From the NCBI RefSeq assembly GCF_048773025.1, contig NC_133562.1:25835001-25899000 (forward strand): a DNA stretch of 64,000 nucleotides, read 5' to 3'. Origin of the DNA: Camelus bactrianus. Its lineage: Eukaryota; Chordata; Mammalia; Artiodactyla; Camelidae. Below the pieces are notes generated by a model, which saw nothing but the letters and a program-made list of their open reading frames with translations, was not told the origin of the DNA and did no database searches. The position numbers and the translations under genes were made by a program. Positions within the stretch are counted from its first letter, which is position 1. Each line of letters begins with the position of its first letter. Positions 23,010-36,285 of the stretch are shown here, piece after piece.

Positions 23010-23754
23010 GATCATTTCCTTTGCAATGCAGAAAGATTGATGCAGTCCCATTTTTTAATTTTTACTTTTGTTTCCCTTGCCTAGGTAAATATATCTCAAA
23101 AATATTACCAAGATCAATGTAAAAGAGCACACCACCTATGTTTATTTCTAGAAGTTGTATGGTTTCAGGTCTTACATTTAAGTTTTTGATGCATTTTTAA
23201 TTTAATTTTCCTAGTGGAGTGAGAAAATCCAATTTGGTTCTTTTGCATGTAGCTGTCCAGTTTTCTCAAAGTTCTCAGCACCATTTATTCAAGAGGCTAT
23301 CCTTTCCCCATTGTATATTCTTGCCTCCTTTGTTGTAGATTTATTGCTCATGTAAGTGTGAACTTATTTCTGAGCTCTGTGTTCTGTTCCATTAATCACT
23401 GCATCTGCTTTTGTGCAAGTGCCATACTGTTTTGATAACTATAGCTTTGTGATTTAGTTTGAAATCAGGGTGCATGTTACCCTAAGCATTCTTCTTTTTG
23501 TCAAATTTGTTTTCGCTATTGAGGGTCTTTTGTTTCCATATAAATTTTAGAATTATTTGTTCTGAATATTGCTGTTGGTAATTTGATAGATATTACTTTA
23601 AATCTGTAGGTTGTCTTCCATATTATGGTCACTTAAATATATTAATTCTTCCAGTACGTGAATATGGTATACCTTTTCATCTGTTTCCATCATCTTCAGT
23701 TTCTTTCATCAGTAACATACAGTTTTCCATGTAGCGATCTTTCACCTCCTTATT
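23010..23754 (-). repeat. L1 ORF2 fragment (R3)
   Basis: Uninterrupted counterpart of the fragment in R2, with noticeably more substitutions (for example around 23340-23420). This fits an older copy. Confidence 0.82.
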
Positions 23755-23942
23755 TACAATTATGCGGTTTTGAGAAAATAAATCCTCCAACTTATAAGTA
23801 ATTAAACCACATTAAATTGGACTCTACACATGGATTGAAATTTACTACAAATGTGCAGAGTAATTGTGTTAAAATAATTGTTTTAACACAATTTAAATCT
23901 TGTCTGTCAATGTCAGGTACTTAACTCTGTGTTTGTTATTTG

Positions 23943-24048
23943 TCAGTTCCATTAAGTCACGAACCACGTGTGTCTCCCTTGCTGTCTGCTGTATCCTGAG
24001 CTTGCCCTTATCCTAGAAACAATAAATGTTTGGTGAACAAATAAAGTA
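23943..24048 (+). repeat. L2 3'-end fragment (R3)
   Basis: Same position in the unit as in R2, with 'gctgtatcctgagcttgccc' and 'caataaatgtttggtgaac'. Confidence 0.68.
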
Positions 24049-24474
24049 TAATTGCTGGGCTAATTAATCTCACTTTTACATATACATTGATGTATGTGTT
24101 GTATATATGTCATACATTGTAAAATATATGCTAAATAAAGTGTAGGTGTCAAAAATTGTGAAGTGTTTACCCCATTTACTAGTTAACAACTTAGCCTGCA
24201 AAAGTCTCATGGATACAGTTAGAAAATAGGGGCATGCTGGATCAGAGATCAAGGACAGTGTATTACCGACAACAGATTGTCTGCACATGTGCCGGTTCCC
24301 GAAGCGTTAGTTCCCTTCGAGTAGCAGGAACAGAGCCAGGTGACACTTAAACACACAGTGAGATACACTCTAAGAAAAGAACCCCAAATTTGGGGAACCT
24401 GAATCTTTTGAAAAGGAGGTAAACATGCTTGCCACTTTGTTGTAGAGAGACACTATCTGCGTTTTTGATAGCTG

Positions 24475-24476
<2 letters not shown>

Positions 24477-24511
<35 letters not shown>

Positions 24512-24563
24512 CAGTATATATGTGTGTGTGTAAATATATTATATATAAAATACATATATATAT
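24477..24563. repeat. (TG)n/(TA)n microsatellite (R3)
   Basis: Roughly 15 TG units followed by TA-rich sequence, shorter than in R2. Confidence 0.95.
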
Positions 24564-27283
24564 CTTTATCACTTTAAAGTTTTAAAGAGCTCGAGTTGTT
24601 TTATTCCATCATCGAATTTTTTTTATAAGTAAGAAGAGTGAGGCTCACATTGGTTCTTTGTCTTCAACTCAAAGTTAAAAACTAGTGTGCAACTAATTTG
24701 ACATTAGAGTTAAGCTCCCTTGTTACCTAGTTAGCGTTGTTTACAGTGTACAGTGTACATCTGACTATTCCATACAGATGAGTAAAATACTTAAATAAGT
24801 AAAGCTGAGAGGAGAGCACACTACTGAAATATGTTTTGTAGTCTCTTTAAAAGAAACCATATATTTGAACAGTTGCCCCTGCTATAAGTATGTTTTGACT
24901 CAGAAGTTCTTAATATTGATATTTTATTTGTGTGTAAGGGAAATATTATCTTCAAAGACATCATATTACACACCTGCATTGGCCTGAAGATTTGTAGCTT
25001 GATAAATTGATAAGATAACTAGGTCATATATTAAGATTTTGAAAAACCAACTCCAAAATAGATCCTTATAAAAGAATGCTATACATTTTTGCATTGCAAA
25101 GGAAATGATCAGCCACAATTTCCTGTACCAGTTTCTTTAAATTGGATTCTTTAAAGAACTCTGAATGATGATAATATTCTCATTCTTACCATTTAAAAAG
25201 TTACTTAATTTGGCAAATTTTTTCTCGTTGGCATCCATTTCCTTTCAGCACTGTGAATACGTTATCTCTCTGCCTTTGGTATCCAATACTGCTGATGAGA
25301 AATCACTTGTTTATCTTATTGAGCATCCCTTATGTACAATGAGTCAGTTCTCTCTAGTTTCAGTCAAGACTCTTTCTTGACTCATTCCTGCAGAAAGCTG
25401 AGTTTTGCCTATGTGGAGTTCACTGAACTTTTGGATGTGTAGATTAATATGTTTTAGTAAATTTGAGAAGTGTTCAGCCATTAGTTTTTCAAAAAATTCT
25501 TCTTTCTTTAAAGACCTGGGATCAGTAAGTACCCACAATCTTTGCTGAGGGGTTGTATGTGGCCGTTGAGGCATACCCTCATCTCTGCCTTAGCCTTCCT
25601 CTCCTTTCTGTGCAGAGTCTTAAGGTCAGCCAGTGGTAAGAGCATAAGACATTCTTACATCATTCATAGCACCTGCAAAGCCAGAGGTGAATGCACAGAC
25701 CTATGCATTTGCATATTCCACTAGCTCCCCAGGAATCTACTGGAGCTTTTCACACTGTCTGTGGACATCTCATTACCCTGATTTTCCTCTGAAGCTTCTT
25801 GCTTTGCTTAAAAGTTTATTTGTTATCCAATGATACAAGCAAACTATAAGGAAAACAATTTCTGACATACACCAGTGGATAGGTAAAGGGCTTTTCACAC
25901 TGGAACATTCCTAGTTGATAACTTTTGAAAGAGTAATTGTTATGGAACATTCATTTTGTTAATAGAAAGTCATTTTACCTCATAAACTAAGTAAAAATGT
26001 ATACTACATTTATCACAATGTCAAGGTGATTATATGAGCAAATCTATTCCCCCTTGGGGAATCCAATGGAAAAGCAAGTGATAGGTAAAATTTGTAGTTG
26101 ATGACTGGAAGAGAGTAAGTATGCAGAGAGTTAGAACATAGAATGTGAGGATTGAGCATAAAATAGTGGATAGATACATGACAGAAAGATGCAATGAATA
26201 TGAATATTATATCATTACATAAATTAGGATAATTTATTACATATTATTATCAAAATTAGGATAAATGTGTATCTATATATTAATATACACATTAAGATAA
26301 AATTACAGCAATATAAACTTAAAACCATGCATGCAAGTACACCAGCTTTGCCTAAATAAATATAGAAGACTGTATTCTACATATGATTGTGACTGCACTT
26401 AACTGTCCTTTTAAGCATGAAGAAAAGTTTTTACAATCAGTTATTTATATTATAACAGGAAAAAACAAATTCTTCATACAGAACATACAAAAAAACTGAT
26501 TTTCAATAGTCAGTTAAAAGTAAAATATATTCTGATAATGGCATTTGTCAGTTTATTGTGTCTAATTCAAAGTAAAAATCGAACATTTAATAATAATATG
26601 AAATACAGACATGTATGTAATTTCAAATATTTTAGCTTATAATAATATTTTTATACGTATTTCCTTGTTATCTGATTTTGAAGAAGGAAAAGTAAACCTT
26701 CTATACATCTTCAACTAATAGAAGTCATACCAAAAAAAAAATCCTTAATATTTTGGAACCGGTTGAGAAACTACAAATTTTCAAATACAGGAAATCATGA
26801 TTTTATAAAATTTTCACGTGACCTACTCTTCGGAAACAAAGTTAACCAGACCTTATTTCTGTACAGAAAATATTTTGTACAGGAAATATCTTGATATCGT
26901 TCAAGATAATATTTCCTTAAAGAAAAATAATACATAAATTTAAGAACTTCTGAGACAAAACACACTTACAGCAGGGCAACTGTTCTAATTTATGGTTTCC
27001 TTTAAAGAGACTACAAAACCTAATTCAATAGTGTGCTCTGGTCTCAGCTCTACCTATACAAGTATTTTACTCATCTGTATGGAATAGTTAGATGTACACT
27101 GTACACTGTAAAGAATGCTAACTAGGAACAGGGGAGCTTAACTCTAATGTCAAATTAGTTGCACACTAGTTTTTAATCTTGAGTTGAAGTCAAAGATCCA
27201 ATTTGAGCTTCACACTTCTTACCTATAAAAAAAAACACATGATGGAATAAGACAATTCCAGCACTTTATCACTTTAAGGAGAT

Positions 27284-27286
<3 letters not shown>

Positions 27287-27342
<56 letters not shown>

Positions 27343-27398
27343 TAATATGTATAATATGTATACACACAAATATATATATAATATACACACACACACAT
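27287..27398. repeat. (GATA)n expansion plus TA/CA tract (F0)
   Basis: About 14 perfect GATA units (27287-27342) are followed by TA- and CA-rich sequence. Other units have at most two or three GATA units at this site. Confidence 0.95.
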
Positions 27399-27829
27399 TT
27401 ATCAGCTATGGAAGACAAAGGTAGTGTCCATATACAGAGAAAGTGGCAGGCATGTTTACCTCCTTTTCAAAAGATTCAGGTTCCCCTGGTTTGGGGTTCC
27501 TTTCTTAGAATGTGTCTCACTGTGTGTTTAAGTGTCAGCTGGCTCTGTTCCTGTTACTCGAAGGGAACTGAGGCTTGGGGAACTGGCAAATTTGCAGAAA
27601 CGTGGTTATCGGTAATATTCTGTCCTATATCACTAATACTGCATTCCCCTATTTTCTACCAGTGTCCATGACACTGTAGCAGGCTAAGCTGTTCACTTGC
27701 AAATTGGGTAAACACTTCACAATTTTTGACACCTACACTTTATTTAGCATATATTTTACTATGTATCACATATATACAACACATACATCAGTGTATATGT
27801 AAAAGTGAGATTAATTAGCCCAGCAACTA

Positions 27830-27937
27830 TACTTTATATGTTCACCAAATATTTATTGTTTCTAGGGTAAGGGCAAGGTCAGGATACAGCAGTCAACAAG
27901 GGAGAAACACGTGGTTCGTGACTTAATGGAACTGACA
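27830..27937 (-). repeat. L2 3'-end fragment (F0)
   Basis: Antisense L2 end with 'caccaaatatttattgtttc' and 'caggatacagcagtcaac'. Confidence 0.7.
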
Positions 27938-28125
27938 AATAACGAACACAGAGTTAAGTACCTGACGTTGCCAGACACGACTTAAATTGTGTTAAAACAA
28001 TTGTTTAACACAACTATTCCGCATATTTCTAGTAAATTTGAATCCATCTTTAGAGTCCAAATTAATGTGGTTTAACTACTTACAAGTGGGAGGATTTATT
28101 TTCTCAATGTCTAGTAAATATAAAT

Positions 28126-28866
28126 AAGAGGTGAAAAATCTCTCCTTGGAAAACGGTAAGTAACTGATTAAAGAAACTGAAGATGATGGAAACAGATGAA
28201 GAGATATACCATATTCATGGACTGTAAGAATTAATATTTTTAAATGACCATCGTATGCAAGAATACCTACAGATTTAGTGTAATATCTATCAAATTACCA
28301 AGAGCAATATTCAGAACAAATAATTCTAAAATTTATATGGAAACAAAAGACCCTCAATAGCCAAAACAGTCTTGAGAAAGAAGAAAAAATATGATGGTAT
28401 CATGCACTCTGATTTCAAACTAAATCACAAAGCTATAGTTAACAAAACAGTATGGCACTGGCACAAACACCAATGCAGAGATCAATAGAACAGTACCCAA
28501 AGCCCAGAAATAGGTACAGACTTTCGTGGGCAATAAATCTACAACAAAGTAGGCAAGAATATACAATGAGGAAAGAATAGCCTCTTCAATCAATGGTGCT
28601 GGGAACTTTGAGAAAACTGGACAGCTACATGCAAAAGAACCAAATTGGATTTTCTCACTCCGTTAAGAAAAATAAATTAAAAATGGATCAAAAACTGAAA
28701 TGTAAGACCTGAAACCATACAACTTCTAGAAGTAAACATAGGCAGTGAGCTCTTTTAGTTTGTTCTTAGTAATATTTTTGAGATATGTTTACTTAGGCAA
28801 GGGAAACAAATTAAAAATTAAAAAATGGGACTGCATCAATGTTTCTGCACTGCAAAGGAAATGATC
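28126..28866 (+). repeat. L1 ORF2 fragment (F0/F1 boundary)
   Basis: About 740 bp of L1 ORF2 in sense orientation, from 'gaggtgaaaaatctctcc' to 'actgcaaaggaaatgatc'. It is broken by stops and has no downstream 3' UTR. Confidence 0.85.
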
Positions 28867-31376
28867 AGCCAAAAATTCCAGTTTCAGTTTCTTTAAAGTG
28901 GATTCTTAGAAAGAACTCTGAATGCAGACAGTATTTTGATTCTTACCATTTACCAAGTTACATAATTTGGCAAAATACTTCTCGTTGGCAGCCCATTCCT
29001 TTCAGCACTTTAAATATGTTATCTCTCTGCCTTTGGACTCCAACAATGCTGCTGAGAAACCACCTGTTCATCTTATTGAGCATCTCTTATGTATGATGAG
29101 TCGCTACACTCTAGTTTCAGTCAAGACTGTTTCTTGACTCTTTCATGCAGAAATTCGAGTTTTGCATATGTGGAGTTCACTGAACTTCTTGGATGTGTAG
29201 ACTAATACTTTTTAGTAAATTTGAGAATTGTTCAGCCATTAGTTTTGCAAATTATTCTCCTTTCTTTAAAGACCTGGAATCAGTAAGCACCCACAATCTT
29301 GCTGAGGTGCCCTATGTGGCCTTTGAGGCATACCCTCATCTCTGCATTAGCCTTCCTCTCCTACCTGTGCAGAGTCTTAAGGTCAACCAGTGGTGAGAGC
29401 ATAAGCCCTTCTTACATCATTCTAAGCACATTCAGAGCCTGGAGTGAATGCTCAGACCTAAGAATTTGCGTATTCCACAAGCTCCCCAGGAAGCTGCTGG
29501 AGCTTTTCACACTGTCTGTGCATACCTCATTACCCTGCTTTTCCTTCGAAGCTTCTTGTTTTGCTTAAAAGTTTATTTGTTATCAAATGCTTCAGGCACC
29601 ATTTAAAGATAACAAATTCTGACATTCACCAGTGGATAGGTAAAGGCATTTTTACACTTGAATATTCCTAGTTGATAACTTTTGAAAGAGTAACTGTTAT
29701 GAAACCTTCATTTTGTTAAAAGAAATTTATTTTACCTCGTTTACCAAGTAAAAATGTGTACAACAATTATCACAATGTCAAGGTGATGATAAGATCAAAT
29801 ATATTCCACCTTGGGGAATCCAATAAAATAGCAAGTTATAGGTAAAAAGTTTTAATTGATGACTTGAAGAGAGTAGGTATGTGGATACTTAGAACATAGA
29901 ATGTGAGGATTGAGCATAAAATAGTGGATTGATACATGACAAAAATGTGCAGTGTATGTATACAATATATCATTATATATTTAGGATAATTTATTACATA
30001 CTATTATTGAAATTTGGATAAATGTGTATCTGTATATTAATATACAAATTAAGATAAAATTACAGCAATATGAACATTAAAAATGTACATTCAAAAACAC
30101 CAGCTTTGCCTTAAGAAATAAAGAATGCTGTATTCCACTTATGATTGTGACTGCACTTTACTGTCCTTTTAAGTATGAAGAAAATTTATTACAATCAGTT
30201 ATTTATCATTATAACAGGAAAAAACAAATTCTTTATACAGAACATAGAAAACAACTGATTTTCAATAGTCGATTAAAAGTAAAATATCTTCTAATAATGG
30301 CATTTATCAGTATTTTGTGTCTAATTCAAAGAAAAAATCGAACATTAAGTAATAACATGAAATAGAGATATGCATGTAATTTCAAATATTTTAGCTAATA
30401 ATACTATTTTTATAGGTATTTGCTTTTTAGTTGTTTTTGAAGTAGGAAAAGAATAGCTTCTATACATATTCAACTAATGAAATCATACCAAAACAATAAA
30501 TACTTAAAATTTTGGAACCAGTTGAGAAACTACAAGTTTTCAAAAACAGGAAATCAGGATTATATAACATTTTAATGTGATCTACTCTTGGAAAACATAG
30601 TTAAACAAGCCGAATATCTGTACAGGAAATACTCCAGCATAAAGTTGTAATACATTGTGGTGAAAGCTTACATTTGCAGATTTTTCTCCTGCAATGCCCC
30701 ACTGTTACTGTGGCTTATTGCATTGCATCAAGACTGCCTTTCTGTTTGGAAGACCCTCTCAGTACAAACAAGACTCTAAGTTCAGACTTTATTTTCCCTT
30801 GGTATTAGAATATGGGAATTTAAGAGTCCTGGGAAATACTGTTTTAGCCGTTAAAAATAAATGTATCACATTCTTTAATTAGGATCTGTTTGAGTATGTT
30901 TTTCAAAATCTTAACATATGACCCAGTTATCTTAAATTTTCTCGAGCTACAAATTTTCAGGAAAATCCAGGTGTGTAGTATGATGTCTTTCAAGACACTA
31001 TTTCACAAAAAGACAAATAATATATCAATATTAAGAACTTCTTAGTCAAAAAACACTTACAGCAGGGGCAAATGATCTAATTTGTGGTTTCTTTTAAAGA
31101 GAATACAAACTCGAATTTAAAATTGTGCTCTAGTCTAAGCCCTTCATGGTCAGTATTTTTCTCATCTGTATGGAATAGTCAGATGTAGACTGTACAATGT
31201 AAAGAACGCTAACTAGGAATCAGGGAAGCTTAAATCTAATGTCAAATTAGTTGCACACTAACTTTTAACTTGAGTGGATGCAAAGACTCAATGTGTGCCT
31301 CACTCATCTTACCAAAAAAACAAATCAGATGATGGAATAAGAAATCTCAAGCTCTTTAAAACTTTAAAGTGATAAA

Positions 31377-31435
31377 GATATATATATATATATATATATA
31401 ATACATACACACTCACAAACAAATATATATATATT

Positions 31436-31476
<41 letters not shown>
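31377..31476. repeat. (TA)n/(CA)n microsatellite (F1)
   Basis: A TA run, a spacer, a second TA run and about 17 CA units. Confidence 0.95.
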
Positions 31477-31479
<3 letters not shown>

Positions 31480-31910
31480 GTATTAGCTAAGGAAAACACA
31501 GATCGACTCTCTATAAAAACAAAGTGGCTGGCATGTTTACCTCCTTTTCAAAAGATTCAGGTTCCCCAATTTTGGGGTTCTTTTCTTATAGTGTATCTCA
31601 CTGTGTGTTTAAGTGTCACCTGGCTCTGTTCCTGTTACTCGAAGGGAACCGAGGCTTGGGGAAATGGCACATGTGCAGACACTCTGTTGTCGGTAATACT
31701 CTGTCTTTCTTCTCTGATCCAGCATTCCCCTATTTTCTACCAGTGTCCATGACACTGTAGCAGGCTAAGCTGTTCACTTGCAAATTGGGTAAACACTTCA
31801 CAATTTTTGACACCTACACTTTATTTAGCATATATTTTACTATGTATCACATATATACAACACATACATCAGTGTATATGTAAAAGTGAGATTAATTAGC
31901 CCAGCAAATA

Positions 31911-32017
31911 TACTTTATTTGTTTACCAAATATTTATTGTTTCTAGGGTAAGGGCAAGGTCAGGATACAGCAGTCCACAAGGGAGAAACACGTGGTTCGT
32001 GACTTAATGGAACTGAC
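31911..32017 (-). repeat. L2 3'-end fragment (F1)
   Basis: Same L2 fragment with minor changes ('tttaccaaatatttattg'). Confidence 0.7.
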
Positions 32018-32205
32018 AAATAACGAACACAGAGTTAAGTACCTGATGTTGCCAGACACGATTTAAATTGTGTTAAAACAATTGTTTAACACAACTATTC
32101 CGCATATTTCTAGTAAATATGAATCCATCTTTAGAGTCCAAATTAATGTGGTTTAACTACTTACACGTGGGAGGATTTATTTTCTCAATGTCTAGTAAAT
32201 ATAAA

Positions 32206-32948
32206 TAAGAGGTGAAAAATCTCTCATTGGAAAACGGTAAGTAACTGATTAAAGAAACTGAAGATGATGGAAACAGATGAAGAGATATACCATATTCATG
32301 GACTGTAAGAATTTATATTTTTAAATGAGCATCATATGCAAGAATACCTACAGATTTAGTGTAATATCTATCAAATTACCAAGAGCAATATTCAGAACAA
32401 ATATTTCTAAAATTTATATGGAAACAAAAGACCCTCAATAGCCAAAACAGTCTTGAGAAAGAAGAAAAAATATGACGGTATCATGCACTCTGATTTCAAA
32501 CTAAATCACAAAGCTATAGTTAACAAAACAGTATGGCACTGGCACAAACACCAATGCAGAGATCAATAGAACAGTAACCAAAGCCCAGAAATAGGTACAG
32601 ACTTTCGTGGGCAATAAATCTACAACAAAGTAGGCAAGAATATACTATGAGGAAAGAAAAGCCTCTTCAATCAATGGTGCTGGGAACTTTGAGAAAACTG
32701 GACAGCTACATGCAAAAGAACCAAGTTGGATTTTCTCACTCCGTTAAGAAAAATAAATTAAAAATGGATCAAAAACTGAAATGTAAGACCTGACACCATA
32801 GAACTTCTAGAAGTAAACAGAGGGGGTGAGCTCTTTTAGTTTGTTCTTAGTAATGTTTTTGAGATATGTTTACTTAGGCAAGGGAAACAAATTAAAAATT
32901 AAAAATGGGACTGCATCAATGTTTGTGCACTGCAAAGGAAATGATCAG
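32206..32948 (+). repeat. L1 ORF2 fragment (F1/F2 boundary)
   Basis: Collinear with the other copies. It shows 'gtttgtgcactgcaaagg' at its end, a private change. Confidence 0.85.
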
Positions 32949-35454
32949 CCAAAAATTCCAGTTTCAGTTTCTTTAAAGTGGATTCTTAGAAAGAACTCTG
33001 AATGCAGACAGTATTTTGATTCTTACCATTTACCAAGTTACATAATTTGGCAAAATACTTCTCGTTGGCAGCCCATTCCTTTCAGCACTTTGAATATGTT
33101 ATCTCTCTGCCTTGGGTCTCCACCACTGCTGATGAGAAACCACCTGTTCATCTTATTGAGCATCCCTTATGTATGATGAGTCGCTACTCTCTAGTTACAG
33201 TCAAGACTGTTTCTTGACTATTTCATGCAGAAATTTGAGTTTGACATATGTGGAGTTCACTGAACTTCTTGGATGTGTAGACTAATACTTTTTAGTAAAT
33301 TTGAGAATTGTTCAGCCATTAGTTTTTCAAATTATTCACCTTTTTTTAAAGGCCTGGAATCAGTAAGCACCCAAAGTCTTGCAGAGGTGCTCTATGTGGC
33401 CGTTGAGGCATACCCTCATCTCTGCCTTAGCCTTCCTCTCCTACCTGTGCAGAGTCTTAAGGTCAACCAGTGGTGAGAGCATAAGCCCTTCTTACATCAT
33501 TCTAAGCAAACTCAGAGCTTAGAGTGAATGCTCAGACCTAAGAATTTGCGTACACACTAGCACTCCAAAAGCTGCTGGAGCTTATCACACTGTCTGTGGA
33601 TACCTCATTACCCTGCTTTTCCTTCGAAGCTTCTTGTTTTGCTTAAAAGTTTATTTGTTATCCAATGCTTCAGGCACCATTTAAAGAAAACAATTTCTGA
33701 CATACACCAGTGGATAGGTAAAGGGAATTTTACACTTGAATATTCCTAGTTGATAACTTTTGAAAGAGTAACTGTTATGAAACCTTCATTTTGTTAAAAG
33801 AAATTTATTTTACCTCGTTTACCAAGTAAAAATGTATACAACATTTATCACAATGTCAACGTGATGATAAGATCATATATATACCACCTTGGGGAATCCA
33901 ATATAATAGCAAGATATAGGTAAAAAGTTTTTAATTGATGACTGGAAGAGAGTAGTTATGTGGATACTTAGAACATAGAATGTGAGGATTGAGCATAAAA
34001 TAGTGGATTGATACATGACAAAAATGTGCAGTGTATGTATACAATATATCATTATATAGTTATGATAATATATTACATATTATTATTAAAATTTGGTTAA
34101 ATGTGTACCTGTATATTAATATAAAAATTAAGATAAAATTACAGCAATGTAAACATTAAAAATGTACATTCAAAAACACCAGCTTTCCCTTAAGAAATAA
34201 AGAATGCTGTATTCCACTTATGATTGTGACTGCACTTAACTGTCCTTTTAAGTATGAAGAAAATTTATTACAATCAGTTATTTATCATTATAACAGGAAA
34301 AACAAATTCTTTATACAGAACATAGAGAACAACTGATTTTCAATAGTCAATTAAAAGTAAAATATCTTCTAATAATGGCATTTATCAGTATTTTGTGTCT
34401 AATTCAAAGAAAAAATCGAACATTAAGTAATAACATGAAATAGAGATATGCATGTAATTTCAAATATTTTAGCTAATAATACTATTTTTATAGGTATTTT
34501 CTTTTTAGTTGTTTTTGAAGTAGGAAAAGAATAGCTTCTATACATATTCAACTAATGAAATCATACCAAAACAAAAAATACTTAAAATTTTGGAACCAAT
34601 TGAGAAACTACAAGTTTTTAAAAACAGGAAATCAGGATTATATAACATTTTAATGTGATGTACTCTTGGAAAACATAGTTAAACAAGCCGTATATCTGTA
34701 AAAAAATACTCCAGCATAAAGTTGTAATACATTGTGGTGAAGGCTTACATCTGCAGATTTTTCTCCTGCAATGCCCCACTGTTACTGTGGCTTACTGCAT
34801 TGCATCAAGACTGCCTTTCTGTTTGGAAGACCCTCTCAGTACAAACAAGACTCTAAGTTCAGATTTTATTTTCCTTGGTATTAGAATATGGGAATTTAAG
34901 AGTCCTGGGAAATACTGTTTTAGCCTTTAAAAGTAAATGTATCACATTCTTTAATTAGGATCTATGTTTGAGTATGTTTTTCAAAATCTTAACATATGAC
35001 CCAGTTATCTTACACATTTCTCGAGCTACAAATTTTCAGGAAAATCCAGGTTTGTAATATGATGTCTTTCAAGATACTATTTCACAAAAAGACAAATAAT
35101 ATATCAATATTAAGAACTTCTTAGTCAAAAAACACTTACAGCAGGGGCAAATGGTCTAATTTATGGTTTATTTAAAGAGAATACAAACTCGAATTCAAAA
35201 GTGTGCTCTAGTCTCAGCCCTTCCTAGTCAGTATTTTACTCATCTGTATGGCATAGTCAGATGTAGACTGTACACTGTAAAGAACGCTAACTAGGAATCA
35301 GGGATGATTAAATCTAATGTCAAATTAGTTGCACACTAACTTTTAACTTGAGTGGATTCAAAGACCCAATGTGTGCCTCACTCTTCTTACCAAAAAAACA
35401 AATCAGATGATGGAATAAGAAAACTCAAGCTCTTTAAAACTTTAAAGTGATAAA

Positions 35455-35519
35455 GATATATATATATATATATATTATACATATAATACAAACTCACTCA
35501 CAAACACATATATATATAT

Positions 35520-35557
<38 letters not shown>
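35455..35557. repeat. (TA)n/(CA)n microsatellite (F2)
   Basis: TA-rich runs followed by about 17 CA units. Confidence 0.95.
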
Positions 35558-35561
<4 letters not shown>

Positions 35562-35990
35562 TATTAGCTAAGGAAAACACAGATCGACTCTCTCTACAAA
35601 CAAAGTGGCTGGCATGTTTACCTCCTTTTCAAAAGATTCAGGTTCCCCAAATTTGGGGTTCTTTTGTTAGAGTGTTCCTCACTGTGTGTTTAAGTGTCAC
35701 CTGGCTCTGTTCCTGTTACTCGAAGGTAACCGAGGCTTGGGGAAATGGCACATGTGCAGACACTCTTTTGTCAGTAATACTCTGTCTTTATTCTCTGATC
35801 CAGCATTCCCCTATTTTCTACCAGTGTCCATGCACTGTAGCAGGCTAAGCTGTTCACTTGCTAATTGGGTAAACACTTCACAATTTTTGACACCTACACT
35901 TTATTTAGCATATATTTTACTATGTGTCACATATATACAACACATACATCAGTGTATATGTAAAAGTGAGATTAATTAGCCCAGCAACTA

Positions 35991-36097
35991 TACTTTATTT
36001 GTTCACCAAATATTTATTGATTCTAGGGTAAGGGCAAGGTCAGGATACAGCAGTCAACAAGGGAGAAACACGTGGTTCGTGACTTAATGGAACTGAC
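35991..36097 (-). repeat. L2 3'-end fragment (F2)
   Basis: Collinear with the other units. A single change gives 'tattgattctaggg'. Confidence 0.7.
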
Positions 36098-36285
36098 AAA
36101 TAACGAACACAGTGTTAAGTAACTGATGTTGCCAGACACGACTTAAATTGTGTTAAAACAATTGTTAAACACAACTATTCCGCATATTTCTAGTAAATTT
36201 GAATCCATCATTAGAGTCCAAATTAATGTGGTTTAACTACTTACAAGTGGGTGGATTTATTTTCTCAATGTCTAGTAAATATAAA

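Larger units (their letters stand above)
18588..23029 (-). repeat. 4-kb macrosatellite, reverse full unit R2 with L1 insertion
   Basis: This complete unit in reverse orientation measures ~4442 bp between equivalent points ('gctgatcatttcctttgca'). The excess over ~4080 bp is explained by an inserted L1 3' end at about 18757-19102. The part from 18.6 to 21.8 kb is close to the distal forward consensus read on the other strand. The landmark 'aagtgcagtcacaatcat' is near 21719. Confidence 0.95.
23030..25087 (-). repeat. 4-kb macrosatellite, reverse partial unit R3
   Basis: This last reverse segment is more divergent than R2. It is still recognisable over the L1 ORF2, palindrome, L2 and microsatellite landmarks and on to 'gatccttataaaagaatgct', which equals 'gatcctaattaaagaatgtg' in R2 (about 20991). 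At about 25087 the homology stops and forward-oriented unit sequence begins. Confidence 0.92.
25091..28846 (+). repeat. 4-kb macrosatellite, forward unit F0 (divergent)
   Basis: This first forward unit starts right at the inversion junction with the last bases of the L1 ORF2 fragment ('gcattgcaaaggaaatgatc'). It is ~3756 bp long, about 330 bp shorter than its neighbours. The missing part lies near 26885, between the equivalents of 'ctgtacaggaaata' and 'gtctttcaagatac'. The first ~2.5 kb is divergent. From about 27660 onward it matches the distal consensus closely. It alone carries a long GATA tract. Confidence 0.93.
28847..32926 (+). repeat. 4-kb macrosatellite, forward unit F1
   Basis: 4080 bp to the next equivalent point. 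It has consensus structure throughout: opposite-strand L1-like upstream piece at about 28860-29200, 'gcccttcttacatcattcta' near 29405, A-rich middle near 30137, then microsatellite, L2, palindrome and L1 ORF2. Confidence 0.96.

Noticed and set aside
25542-25724. A protein-like frame repeated on opposite strands (MLRGCMWPLRHTLISALAFLS type)
   Set aside because: It recurs with every unit in whichever orientation the unit has, with frames varying in length and no recognisable domain. It is part of the 4-kb repeat.
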